Below the pieces are notes generated by a model. It worked only from the letters and a program-made list of their open reading frames with translations, was not told the origin of the DNA and did no database searches. DNA of 64,000 nucleotides, from contig NZ_JADZAT010000028.1 of NCBI RefSeq assembly GCF_020852455.1, forward strand, positions 186,001 through 250,000. Reading direction: 5' to 3'. Below, piece after piece: positions 1 to 7,989 of this stretch. The translations under genes were made by a program, and so were the position numbers. Numbering within the stretch: position 1 is the first letter of the stretch; every line of letters begins with the position of its first letter. The stretch comes from Novosphingobium sp. Lineage in GTDB: Bacteria; Pseudomonadota; Alphaproteobacteria; Sphingomonadales; Sphingomonadaceae.

Positions 1-3000
1 GCAACCAGCTTTGATGGCACCATGGTGCCGCTGCCGACCCGCAGCAGGTCGGCCATATGATCGGCCATCGCCGCAGCGGCGCGTTCGAACAGCAGGATGC
101 GCGCGGTCTCGCTCATCGCGCTGGCCTCGATCGCCTGCCAGATCGCCGGCATGCCCAGCAGGCGTTCGGCTGCGACAAAGGCCGCAGCGACCTGTGCCAG
201 AGTGGCGCCTTCCTCTTCGGCCAGTTCGTAGGGATGGATCAGCCCCAGCCGGTTGACCATCCGGTTGGTCAGCTTGGTAGCGATGATCTCGCGCCGCAGG
301 CGGTGTTCAAGGATATCCTGCTTGAATTTGCCGCGCATCGGCACCGGGAAGGCGGCCAGCAATTCGCTGTCCAGCCCCGGATCGTCGGGTAGCTGCGAAT
401 CTTCCAGCGCTTCCTGCAAGGCCAGCTTGGCGCAGGACAGCAGCACCGCCAGTTCGGGTCGGGCCAGGCCCTGGCCATCGGCCGCGCGGCGCAGCAGCAC
501 TTCGGCATCGGCCAGACCTTCGGTCTTGCGATCGAGCTGACCCAGGCCTTCCAGCGTTTCGATCAGGTGCAGGTGCGACGCGGTGGCCTTGGCCCCGCCG
601 GCCTGCGCGATCGAAACCGCCAGCGCCTGAAGCCGGTTGTCCTCAAGCACCAGATGGCCGACCTCGTCGGTCATTTCGGTCAGCAGCTTGACCCGCGCCG
701 GTTCGGTCAGCCGCCCGGCACGCTTGGCCCCGGCCAGCGCGATCTTGATGTTGACCTCGTTGTCCGAACAATCGACCCCGGCCGAATTGTCAATGAAGTC
801 GGTGTTGATGCGTCCGCCGGCGCCATTGGCGCCCTTCAGCGCGAATTCGATCCGGCCGGCCTGGGTGCAGCCAAGGTTCGCCCCTTCGCCGATCACCTTG
901 GCGTTGAGATCGGCCCCGTCGACCCGCAACACATCATTGGCCGGATCACCGACCTGGACGTTGTTTTCGGTGCTGCTTTTCACATAGGTGCCGATCCCGC
1001 CGAACCACAGCAGATCGACCTGCGATTTGAGGATCGCGGTGATCAGGCTGTCGGGATCGATCGTTTCGACCTGCAGCCCCAGCATATCGCGCACTTGCGG
1101 CGAAAGCGGGATTTCCTTGAGGCTGCGGGCAAAGACGCCGCCGCCCTTCGAAATCAGTTTCTTGTCGTAATCGTCCCAGCTGGAGCGCGGCAGCGCGAAC
1201 ATCCGCGCGCGCTCGGTCCAGCTCTTGGCCGGATCGGGATCGGGATCGAGGAAGATGTGGCGATGATCGAAAGCCGCGACCACCTTGATCGTCTGCGACA
1301 GCAGCATGCCATTGCCGAACACATCGCCCGACATGTCGCCGCAGCCGGCCACGCGGACCGGATCCTTCTGGACATCGATCCCCATTTCCAGGAAGTGCCG
1401 CTGGACCGATAGCCAGGCCCCCTTGGCGGTGATCCCCATCGCCTTGTGGTCATAGCCCTTCGAGCCGCCGCTGGCGAAGGCATCGTCAAGCCAGAAGTCA
1501 TGCGCTTCGGCAATACCATTGGCGGTATCGGAGAAGGTTGCCGTGCCCTTGTCGGCGGCGACCACGAAATAGGGATCTTCGCTGTCACGGATCACCACCG
1601 TCTTGGGGTGGACCACCTTGCCGCCCGAAAGGTTGTCGGTGATCGACAGCAGCGTACGGATGAACAGCTTGTAGCTTTCGCGTCCTTCGACCAGCCAGCC
1701 ATCGCGATCACGATTGGGATCGGGCAGCTGCTTGGGATAGAAACCGCCCTTGGCTCCGGTTGGCACGATCACCGCGTTCTTGACCCGCTGGGCCTTCATC
1801 AGTCCAAGGATTTCAGTGCGGAAGTCATCGCGCCGGTCGGACCAGCGCAGCCCGCCACGCGCAACCGGGCCGGCGCGCAGGTGGATGCCTTCAACCCGCC
1901 GCGAATAGACGAAGATCTCGCGCCAGGGCAGCGGCTTGGGCAGGCCCGGAACCAGTGCCGAATCGAGCTTGAAGGCCAGCGCCTCCTGCCCGGCGGGGGC
2001 AAAGGCATTGGTCCGCAGCATGGCTTCGACCAGCGCGCGGTACTGGCGCAGCAGGCGATCGTCGTTGATCGCCGAAACCTTGGCCAGGCCATCGCGAATC
2101 GCATCCTGCGCGGCAGCTTCGGCCTTGGCCCGATCACCCTTGAAGGCCGGATCGTGGCGGCAGGCGAACAGGTCGATGATCCCACGCGTCACCGCAGCGG
2201 CGTTCTGCAAGGCATCGACCACGGTCGGGATGCCATAGGTCATCCCGGCCTGGCGCAGATAGCGGTACCAGGCGCGCAGCCAGTTCGCCTCACCCGCCGA
2301 AAGCCCGGCGGCCACGATCAGGCGGTTGAACGGATCGTCTTCGGCTGCCGCGTTGAGCACATCGGCAATCGCCGCCTCAAGATCGTCCGCGCGGGCCAGC
2401 AGTGCGGTGCAATCGAGCCCGGCGGGAACGCTCAGCGCGAAATCGTGGATCGTGCCCATCCGCCCTTCATCAAGGTCGGTCGGCACGTCCTCGATCACCT
2501 TGAAGCCGAAATTCTCCAGCGCCGGGACCGCATCCGACAGCGCAATCGCCCCGCTGCGCTGATACAGCTTGAGCCGCAGTTCGCCCGGATCCATCGCATC
2601 GGCGCAGCGCAGGCGGGCGCCGCGACGCGGGCCTTCCTCACCCTCTTCGGCCAGGCGGCGCAGGCGGGCGATATCGATTGCCGCCTCGCCCGCGCCATAG
2701 GCGGTGCGGTAGGCCTGCGGGAAGGCTTCGGCAAAGCGCGCGGCGATTGCAGCGGCGCGGCTTGGCTCTTCGCTGGCGGCAATCTCGGCCTCGACCGCAT
2801 CGGTCCAGCCGCGCACCATGGCCTGCAATTGCTGGTCAAGGTGCGCTTCATCGGGAACCGGCGCGCCATCGCGGATGTCGAGCACGAAGCGGATCAGGGC
2901 CAGGTTGCTGCCTTCGACCTGCAGGCTCCAGTCGAGCACAGGGGCATTGGCGGCGTGGCTCAGCATCTGGGCAATGCCCAGCCGAACGGTGGTGGACAGC

Positions 3001-4142
3001 GCATCGCGCGGCAGCCAGACGAAGGCAAACAGGTGGCGTTCAAGCGGCGCCTGCACCAGCGCCAGACGCGGACGCGGACGATCGACCAGGCTCATCATCG
3101 CCATCGCGATGCGTTCAAGGTCGGCATCGGAGAAGCCGATCAGCAGGTCGTGCGGCAGCGCGGTCAGGGCATGGACCAGCGCCTTGCCGGCGTGACCACT
3201 GGGATTGAACCCGAATTTGGCCATCAGTTCGGCCAGCTGCGCGCGCATCCGCGGAATCCGGTCGGGCGCTGCGGCCAGCGCGGCGCTTGTCCAGACCCCG
3301 GCATGGACCGACAGCGCGGTAACCTTGCCCTTGTCGATCACCGGAACCAGGAACAGGTCAAGCGGCACGCGGCGGTGGACATTGGCGATCAGGTTCGACT
3401 TGATGATCAGCGGCACGCGCCCGCCGCTCTTGCCGGCGCCATCGAACCAGGCAAAGGCCCGGTCATAGCTTGCCGGGGCGAGCAGGACCTTGGCGCTCTT
3501 CTTGCAGATCCCCAGCGCATCGCTCTGGCTGCCATCGCGCTGGCGGGTAACATGGCCCAACTGGGTCAGCATGCCGTCCTTGAACCAGCGCAGCAGCGCC
3601 GCGCCTTCGCCATCGGCCAGCGCATCGGCATCCTGCCCCATCGCTTCCTGCATCCGCGGCCAGTCAGCCACGGCGGCGCGGACATCGGCCAGCGTCGCAG
3701 CCAGCGCGGTTTCGAGCGCGCGGCGCACCCGGGCATCGCCGCGCTCGGTCTCGAGGTAGATCATCGATTCGCGCTTTTCGCCGGCGGCCTGCGCGCCCAG
3801 CACTTCGGTCAGCTTGCCCGAAGGGTCGCGGCGCACGGCCACCACCGGGTGCAGCAACCGGTCGATCGCCAGACCATGCGCGGCGACCGTGGCGGCGATC
3901 GAATCGACCAGAAACGGCATGTCGTCGTTGATCAGCGCGATCCGCATGAAGCGTTCGCTGGCTGAACCCGAAATCGATTCAATCATGATCGCCGGCTGCC
4001 CGGCATCGCGCTGGGCTGCGGCACCAAGGACGAAGGCGGTGGCCTGCTCAAGCCCGCCATTGGCAAAGGGCGGATCGCCCGGCAGCAGCGAATCGGCCAG
4101 GTGCCCGGCCAGGGCCTTGCTCAACGCGGACTTCGAACTCAT
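1..4142 (-). CDS. gdhB: NAD-specific glutamate dehydrogenase, large (GdhB) type, 3' end outside window
   Basis: Oxidative deamination of glutamate to 2-oxoglutarate with NAD+, in the cytoplasm. An uninterrupted frame of 1380 codons runs off the left edge; the family is usually about 1550-1650 residues, so roughly 200 C-terminal residues are missing. The catalytic core is readable. GGLRWSDRRDDFRTEI-type sequence lies around residues 763-778, with the substrate-binding lysine in PTGAKGGFYPK near residue 798. The nucleotide-domain signature GVDCSDNEVNIKI lies near 1120-1132. The ATG at 4142 is preceded by GAGGAG eight bases upstream. The 137-bp gap to the next minus-strand gene contains an AT-rich stretch (about 4180-4205) that could carry its promoter. 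The long plus-strand frames opposite it are shadows. Identification is secure from the motifs and the unusual length. Confidence 0.95.
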   Translation of the reverse strand, partial: MSSKSALSKALAGHLADSLLPGDPPFANGGLEQATAFVLGAAAQRDAGQPAIMIESISGSASERFMRIALINDDMPFLVDSIAATVAAHGLAIDRLLHPVVAVRRDPSGKLTEVLGAQAAGEKRESMIYLETERGDARVRRALETALAATLADVRAAVADWPRMQEAMGQDADALADGEGAALLRWFKDGMLTQLGHVTRQRDGSQSDALGICKKSAKVLLAPASYDRAFAWFDGAGKSGGRVPLIIKSNLIANVHRRVPLDLFLVPVIDKGKVTALSVHAGVWTSAALAAAPDRIPRMRAQLAELMAKFGFNPSGHAGKALVHALTALPHDLLIGFSDADLERIAMAMMSLVDRPRPRLALVQAPLERHLFAFVWLPRDALSTTVRLGIAQMLSHAANAPVLDWSLQVEGSNLALIRFVLDIRDGAPVPDEAHLDQQLQAMVRGWTDAVEAEIAASEEPSRAAAIAARFAEAFPQAYRTAYGAGEAAIDIARLRRLAEEGEEGPRRGARLRCADAMDPGELRLKLYQRSGAIALSDAVPALENFGFKVIEDVPTDLDEGRMGTIHDFALSVPAGLDCTALLARADDLEAAIADVLNAAAEDDPFNRLIVAAGLSAGEANWLRAWYRYLRQAGMTYGIPTVVDALQNAAAVTRGIIDLFACRHDPAFKGDRAKAEAAAQDAIRDGLAKVSAINDDRLLRQYRALVEAMLRTNAFAPAGQEALAFKLDSALVPGLPKPLPWREIFVYSRRVEGIHLRAGPVARGGLRWSDRRDDFRTEILGLMKAQRVKNAVIVPTGAKGGFYPKQLPDPNRDRDGWLVEGRESYKLFIRTLLSITDNLSGGKVVHPKTVVIRDSEDPYFVVAADKGTATFSDTANGIAEAHDFWLDDAFASGGSKGYDHKAMGITAKGAWLSVQRHFLEMGIDVQKDPVRVAGCGDMSGDVFGNGMLLSQTIKVVAAFDHRHIFLDPDPDPAKSWTERARMFALPRSSWDDYDKKLISKGGGVFARSLKEIPLSPQVRDMLGLQVETIDPDSLITAILKSQVDLLWFGGIGTYVKSSTENNVQVGDPANDVLRVDGADLNAKVIGEGANLGCTQAGRIEFALKGANGAGGRINTDFIDNSAGVDCSDNEVNIKIALAGAKRAGRLTEPARVKLLTEMTDEVGHLVLEDNRLQALAVSIAQAGGAKATASHLHLIETLEGLGQLDRKTEGLADAEVLLRRAADGQGLARPELAVLLSCAKLALQEALEDSQLPDDPGLDSELLAAFPVPMRGKFKQDILEHRLRREIIATKLTNRMVNRLGLIHPYELAEEEGATLAQVAAAFVAAERLLGMPAIWQAIEASAMSETARILLFERAAAAMADHMADLLRVGSGTMVPSKLV

Positions 4143-4279
4143 CGCAAACGCTCCTCAAGCGGGTTCCGGCGACCCGCTAATTCCTGCTTGTTATTTTATT
4201 GCTACGCATGGCAGCATTTTTGCGCACTGTAGAGCCAACTGGTCGCAACTGCAACCACCTTGCCCCTAGGGAAATGGGC

Positions 4280-5260
4280 CTATTGCAACGCTTTTTTGGT
4301 TAATTCGAGCGAACGCCGCCGCGCCGCCGGATCGAAGGTTGCACCGGATACCACGATCTCATCCGCGCGGGTCCGCTCGATAATCCGGCCCAGGCTGGCG
4401 GCCACGGTGGCCGGCGCGCCAACCGCGCTGACCGAGCGCATGTGCTCAAGCATGGCCAGCGCCGAGGGCGGCAGGCTGTCGCGATAGCCCGGCAGCGGCG
4501 GTTTCAGCCTCCCCGGATTGCCGCTGCGCAGCGCCACAAAGCTCTGGTCCATCGAGGTCAGCAGCAGCGCGGCTTCCTCGTCGCTGTCGGCGCACAGCAC
4601 ATTGGCGGCGACCATCACATGCGGCTGGGCCAGCGCGGCTGAGGGGCGGAACTGGCGGCGATAGACCTCCAGCGCCTGGTCGAGATAGTCCGGCGCGAAA
4701 TGCGAGGCGAAGGCATAGGGCAGGCCCAGCGCCGCGGCGAGCTGCGCGCCGAACAGGCTGGAGCCGAGCATCCACAGCTCAACCTGCGCGCCAAGGCCCG
4801 GGGTGGCGCGGATCGGCAGTTCGGGTTCCCCGGTTAGCAGCGCGCGCAGTTCGACCACGTCCTGCGGGAACATGTCGGAGACCCGCGCCAGATCGCGCCG
4901 CAGCGCCTGCGAGATCCGCATGTCGGCCCCCGGCGCGCGGCCCAGGCCCAGGTCGATCCGCCCGGGAAACAGCGCCTCCAGCGTACCGAACTGTTCGGCG
5001 ATCACGAAGGGATTGTGGTTGGGCAGCATGATCCCGCCGGCCCCGATCCGGATCGTGCTGGTCGCCTGGCCGATATGCGCCAGCACGACCGAGGTCGCGC
5101 CGCCGGCTACCCCGTCCATCGCGTGGTGTTCGGCCACCCAGAACCGCTTGTAACCGGCTGCTTCGGCGCAGGCCGCCAGCTTGGCGCTTTCCGCCAGTGC
5201 TTCGCCCACGGTGCCGCCTTCGCGCACCGGGACAAGATCAAGGACGGAAAGTTCGATCAC
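4280..5260 (-). CDS. LLM-class flavin-dependent oxidoreductase (luciferase-like)
   Basis: A 326-residue protein of the bacterial-luciferase-like monooxygenase family, predicted to use FMN in the cytoplasm; its substrate cannot be read from sequence. It has the family pattern of an N-terminal strand with LDLVPV, then AEHHAMDG near residues 44-51, GAGGIMLPNHNP near 74-85 and LGLGRAPGAD near 105-114. These resemble the YhbW/MsnO8-type subgroup. It starts with GTG and overlaps the stop of the upstream TPR gene as GTGA, so translation is probably coupled. It is the last gene of the esterase-TPR-oxidoreductase run. Confidence 0.85.
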   Translation of the reverse strand: MIELSVLDLVPVREGGTVGEALAESAKLAACAEAAGYKRFWVAEHHAMDGVAGGATSVVLAHIGQATSTIRIGAGGIMLPNHNPFVIAEQFGTLEALFPGRIDLGLGRAPGADMRISQALRRDLARVSDMFPQDVVELRALLTGEPELPIRATPGLGAQVELWMLGSSLFGAQLAAALGLPYAFASHFAPDYLDQALEVYRRQFRPSAALAQPHVMVAANVLCADSDEEAALLLTSMDQSFVALRSGNPGRLKPPLPGYRDSLPPSALAMLEHMRSVSAVGAPATVAASLGRIIERTRADEIVVSGATFDPAARRRSLELTKKALQ

Positions 5261-6093
5261 CTGGGTGGTTGTGTAGGCGCAGCCCCCAACTGGTCAAGAT
5301 AGAGTTGCGCGGTCCTGGCATGATCGCTGCCGGGCGCGGCCTTGATCACCGATTGCCAGCTGCGCCGCGCGGCCTCATCCCGGCCGCCCAGCACCGCGAT
5401 TACCCCGGCTTCGAGGCCGATTTCGGGATCGACCGGCATCAGCTCGGCCGCGCGCTGGATCTGGCCCTGCGCCTCGCCCAGCTTGCCCTGGCGGCGCGCA
5501 AGCGTGGCGGACAGCAGCCAGGCCTGGGCGTTGTCGGGCACCAGCTCGCGCGCTTCGCGAAGCGCCGCAGCGGCGCTGTCCGCCTGGCCCAGCGCAACGA
5601 GCGCGCGGGCGCGGTCAATCTGGATCACCCCGCCCAGCTGGGGGTCCTTCGCCTGATTGGCATCGGCCCGGGCGTTGTCGAGCGCGGCGAGCGCCCCCGC
5701 CGTGTCGCCCGCCACCAGCAAGGCATTGCCGGCCAGCGCGCCAAGCCGGGCGCGCTCGCCGCTTTCATGCACCGGCGTATCGGCGCGGGCGGCAAGGAAC
5801 AGCGCGCCCGCTTCGCCCCAGCCGTCGATCCGGGTCAGCGCCAAAGCCTTGCACTGGCTGGCCGCGGCGCGGTCGGTCATCGCCTTGGCTTCGGCCAGCC
5901 AGGCATCGGCCAGGGCGATCCCGTCAGGCGGGCGCTGCATGGCGAGGTCGAGGCAGTCCTTGAGCTTGGGCGACTGCTGCGCCGCCACCACCTTGGCGGG
6001 CTTTTCGCGCTGAATATCAAGCGGTTTCAATTGCACCGCGCCGCCCGGGCCCATCTGGGCGAGCAAGGGAAGCAGCAAGAGGGCAGGCGACAT
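5257..6093 (-). CDS. TPR-repeat protein, probably exported
   Basis: A 278-residue protein rich in Ala/Leu helical pairs. The first 13 residues are hydrophobic (SPALLLLPLLA) and could be a short signal sequence, but no clear cleavage site is visible. Residues about 95-260 contain successive tetratricopeptide-like units (ALVALGQADSAAAALREARELVPDNAQAW, cut here, and similar), suggesting a protein-protein scaffold. The ATG is three bases after the esterase stop and follows GGAGA. The 3' end overlaps the start of the flavin oxidoreductase. The function is unknown; the three genes appear to be one transcript. Confidence 0.7.
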   Translation of the reverse strand: MSPALLLLPLLAQMGPGGAVQLKPLDIQREKPAKVVAAQQSPKLKDCLDLAMQRPPDGIALADAWLAEAKAMTDRAAASQCKALALTRIDGWGEAGALFLAARADTPVHESGERARLGALAGNALLVAGDTAGALAALDNARADANQAKDPQLGGVIQIDRARALVALGQADSAAAALREARELVPDNAQAWLLSATLARRQGKLGEAQGQIQRAAELMPVDPEIGLEAGVIAVLGGRDEAARRSWQSVIKAAPGSDHARTAQLYLDQLGAAPTQPPR

Positions 6094-6096
6094 CGG

Positions 6097-6834
6097 TCAG
6101 TCTCCGGGCAGGGCCGCCACGGTCTGGAGCAGGAGCGCAAGGTCCTGCGGACGCGACAGGCGGTGATCGCCGTCCTTGACCAGATGGACCTGCACATCGG
6201 CTGAACGCAGCGCTGCGGCGAGGCGCAGCGAGACCTGCCAGGGGACATCGGGATCGGCCTGACCGTGGATCAGGCGAACCGGGCAAAGCAGCGAGATTTC
6301 CTTGTCGAGCAAGCGATTGGCCTGTCCGTCGGACCAGAAGGCCGGATGGGTCGGGGTCGGTTCGGGACCGTAGGGGTTGTCCTCATAGAGAATTTCACCG
6401 GCGGCGAGACTTTGTTTCTGGGCGTCCGAGAAACCCCATTCGGTGAAATCCGGCGCGGCAGCGATCCCGATCAGGCCCTTGATTTTCAACGGTAACTCAA
6501 GCGCTACCAGGAGCATCAGCCACCCGCCCATCGACGAACCAACCAGTACCACGCCATGCACACAAAGGTCACTCAACAAGCACACCACCTGCCCTGCCCA
6601 GCGGGACAGCGTGCCCTCGGCAAAGTTCCCCTCGCTTTCCCCGCAGCCCGAGTAATCGAGCAGCAGGCATTCGCGCCCCTGGGCCACGGCCCAGTCGAAC
6701 ACCGCAGTGGCCTTGCCGCCGGCCATGTCGCTCATGTAGCCCGGCAGGAACACCAGCGCCGGGCCGCTGCCGGGGGTGTGGCGATAGGCCAGGCGGGTGC
6801 CATCGGGCAGCGTGTGAAACCGGGTCTCGATCAT
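6097..6834 (-). CDS. alpha/beta-hydrolase (ABHD10-like esterase)
   Basis: A 245-residue serine hydrolase. The nucleophile elbow GSSMGG is near residue 98, DYSGCGESEG near residue 57 resembles the oxyanion-side loop of ABHD10-type esterases, and the C-terminal GDHRLS supplies the catalytic histidine. The acid is probably in HGQADPDVP. It is a likely ester or thioester hydrolase of unknown substrate. A longer frame begins at a TTG (6852), but the ATG at 6834 matches the start of the conserved fold and is preferred. It is followed by TPR and flavin-oxidoreductase genes with almost no spacing, so it heads that small operon. Confidence 0.8.
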   Translation of the reverse strand: MIETRFHTLPDGTRLAYRHTPGSGPALVFLPGYMSDMAGGKATAVFDWAVAQGRECLLLDYSGCGESEGNFAEGTLSRWAGQVVCLLSDLCVHGVVLVGSSMGGWLMLLVALELPLKIKGLIGIAAAPDFTEWGFSDAQKQSLAAGEILYEDNPYGPEPTPTHPAFWSDGQANRLLDKEISLLCPVRLIHGQADPDVPWQVSLRLAAALRSADVQVHLVKDGDHRLSRPQDLALLLQTVAALPGD

Positions 6835-6861
6835 CCCCGGTCCATGCCGCAAGCGGCGCGG

Positions 6862-7053
6862 TCAGTCACGCTGGAAGATCGCCTCGATCGGCAGTTCGAA
6901 CAGGTCGGCGATGCGGAAAGCCAGCGGCAGCGAGGGATCGTACTTGCCGGTTTCGACCGCGTTGACGCTCTGGCGCGAAACGCCCAGCCGCTCGGCCAGG
7001 TCCTGCTGGCTCCAGTCACGTTCGGCGCGCAGCACCTTGAGGCGGTTCTTCAT
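6862..7053 (-). CDS. small XRE-family helix-turn-helix regulator
   Basis: A 63-residue Cro/CI-type DNA-binding protein consisting only of the HTH domain. The helix-turn-helix core is QQDLAERLGVSRQSVNAVETG (residues about 16-36, partly quoted), like the YozG group. The start ATG overlaps the stop of the upstream membrane-protein gene as ATGA. It is the last gene of a three-gene operon with two small membrane proteins, a common arrangement in which the HTH protein controls its own operon. Repeated boxes in the operon promoter (7854-7868 and 7907-7921) are candidate operators. Confidence 0.88.
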   Translation of the reverse strand: MKNRLKVLRAERDWSQQDLAERLGVSRQSVNAVETGKYDPSLPLAFRIADLFELPIEAIFQRD

Positions 7054-7655
7054 GCTGCGTCATCCTGCCGCTCGCGCAGCGTCTGCACCAGATTGCCCAG
7101 CCCCAGCCCCACGGCCCAGACCGCGACCGACCACCAGCCTTCGACATGCGGCGCCACTCCGAAGGTTTCCAGAAAGCCCCAGGTCGATGCGACCACCAGC
7201 AGCAGCCCGGTGGCGATCAGCGCCGAATTAACCTGGCGCATGCGCTGGTATTCGTCATCCTCTTCGGCCAGATAGCGCCCCAACGCCCAGACATAGTAGG
7301 CTATCGTCAGGCTGGGCAGCAAGGCCAGCAGCCACAGCACCGGCCCCGCCGGATGCCAGGTGTTGCGCGCGGTCAGCGCCACACCCAGCAGCGCGACATA
7401 ACTCAGCGCCCAGACCAGCGAACGGTTCTGGTAAGCCCGCAGCGCCAGAGTGGCCGTGCCGCAGCCCGATGCGCGATTGAGCGACGCTGTCCGCATCAGC
7501 GGCAGGCTGAGCGCGAACAGCGCGATCAGCGCCACATTCCACGGCCAGCCGATCCGCCCGCTGCGCTCCAACCAGGCGGTCAGCGCCAGGCCGCCGGCGA
7601 ACACCGCGGCCCAGACCAGCGGCTGACGCCCGGAAATCCGCGCCGCGAGGCTCAT
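7050..7655 (-). CDS. four- to six-TM membrane protein of an XRE-regulated operon
   Basis: A 201-residue integral membrane protein of unknown function with hydrophobic segments at roughly residues 13-27, 35-51, 77-92, 100-122, 145-160 and 172-190. The longer frame (to 7835) adds a polar out-of-frame-looking extension. The ATG at 7655 (MSLAARIS) overlaps the stop of the upstream small membrane protein as ATGA, so this start is chosen. Its 3' end overlaps the HTH gene in the same way. There are no catalytic motifs. Confidence 0.75.
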   Translation of the reverse strand: MSLAARISGRQPLVWAAVFAGGLALTAWLERSGRIGWPWNVALIALFALSLPLMRTASLNRASGCGTATLALRAYQNRSLVWALSYVALLGVALTARNTWHPAGPVLWLLALLPSLTIAYYVWALGRYLAEEDDEYQRMRQVNSALIATGLLLVVASTWGFLETFGVAPHVEGWWSVAVWAVGLGLGNLVQTLRERQDDAA

Positions 7656-7828
7656 GCCCGCGCCTTGCGCGGCAGGCAATGACCCAAGCCGCCGGTCGCC
7701 ACCCACAGCGCGGGGATCACCGCGAACATCACATTCGCGTCCTTGTCGGCAATCAGCCCGGCATAGTTGGCCAGCGCCAGCAGGATCAGCGCAGTGGCCC
7801 AGCACACATTCTTGATGATCGGGTCCAT
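7652..7828 (-). CDS. 58-residue two-TM membrane protein
   Basis: A small membrane protein with two hydrophobic helices (about residues 6-22 and 29-48) and a basic C-terminus ending PRKARA. The reading frame extends upstream to 7933, but that part runs through the AT-rich promoter with its repeated boxes. The ATG at 7828 (MDPIIKNV) is preceded by GAGAAGGACGCTTGTCTT and is preferred. It is the first gene of the operon with the second membrane protein and the XRE regulator. Function unknown. Confidence 0.65.
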   Translation of the reverse strand: MDPIIKNVCWATALILLALANYAGLIADKDANVMFAVIPALWVATGGLGHCLPRKARA

Positions 7829-7853
7829 AAGACAAGCGTCCTTCTCAAGTTGT

Positions 7854-7921
7854 AAAGCTACCTTGTCATATCGATTCGCATTTGTCAAGTTTCCTTTGCA
7901 AATCTCCAAGCTACCTTGACA
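7854..7921 (-). promoter_or_regulatory. promoter region with direct repeats, candidate XRE operator
   Basis: Read on the minus strand, two near-identical 15-bp boxes (TGTCAAGGTAGCTTG at 7921-7907 and TGACAAGGTAGCTTT at 7868-7854) stand 53 bp apart, close to five helical turns. A TTGACAAATG sequence lies between them and could be a -35 element. The boxes sit immediately upstream of the operon ending in the HTH gene, so autoregulation is a reasonable inference. The same 160-bp gap must also hold the promoter of the divergent phosphatase gene. Confidence 0.5.
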
Positions 7922-7989
7922 CCATCCGATCATTGCTCCGTCACAAAAGCCCGCTAGTCTCGGCGCACCAGCCCATCAGGGAGAACACC

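Noticed and set aside
1446..3965. 839-codon open frame on plus
   Set aside because: Lies entirely antisense to the NAD-GDH gene; composition is the His/Gln/Arg-rich pattern of a GC-rich shadow frame with no domain.
7835..7933. N-terminal extension of the small membrane protein to 7933
   Set aside because: The extension translates the promoter with its repeated boxes; ATG 7828 fits the membrane protein.
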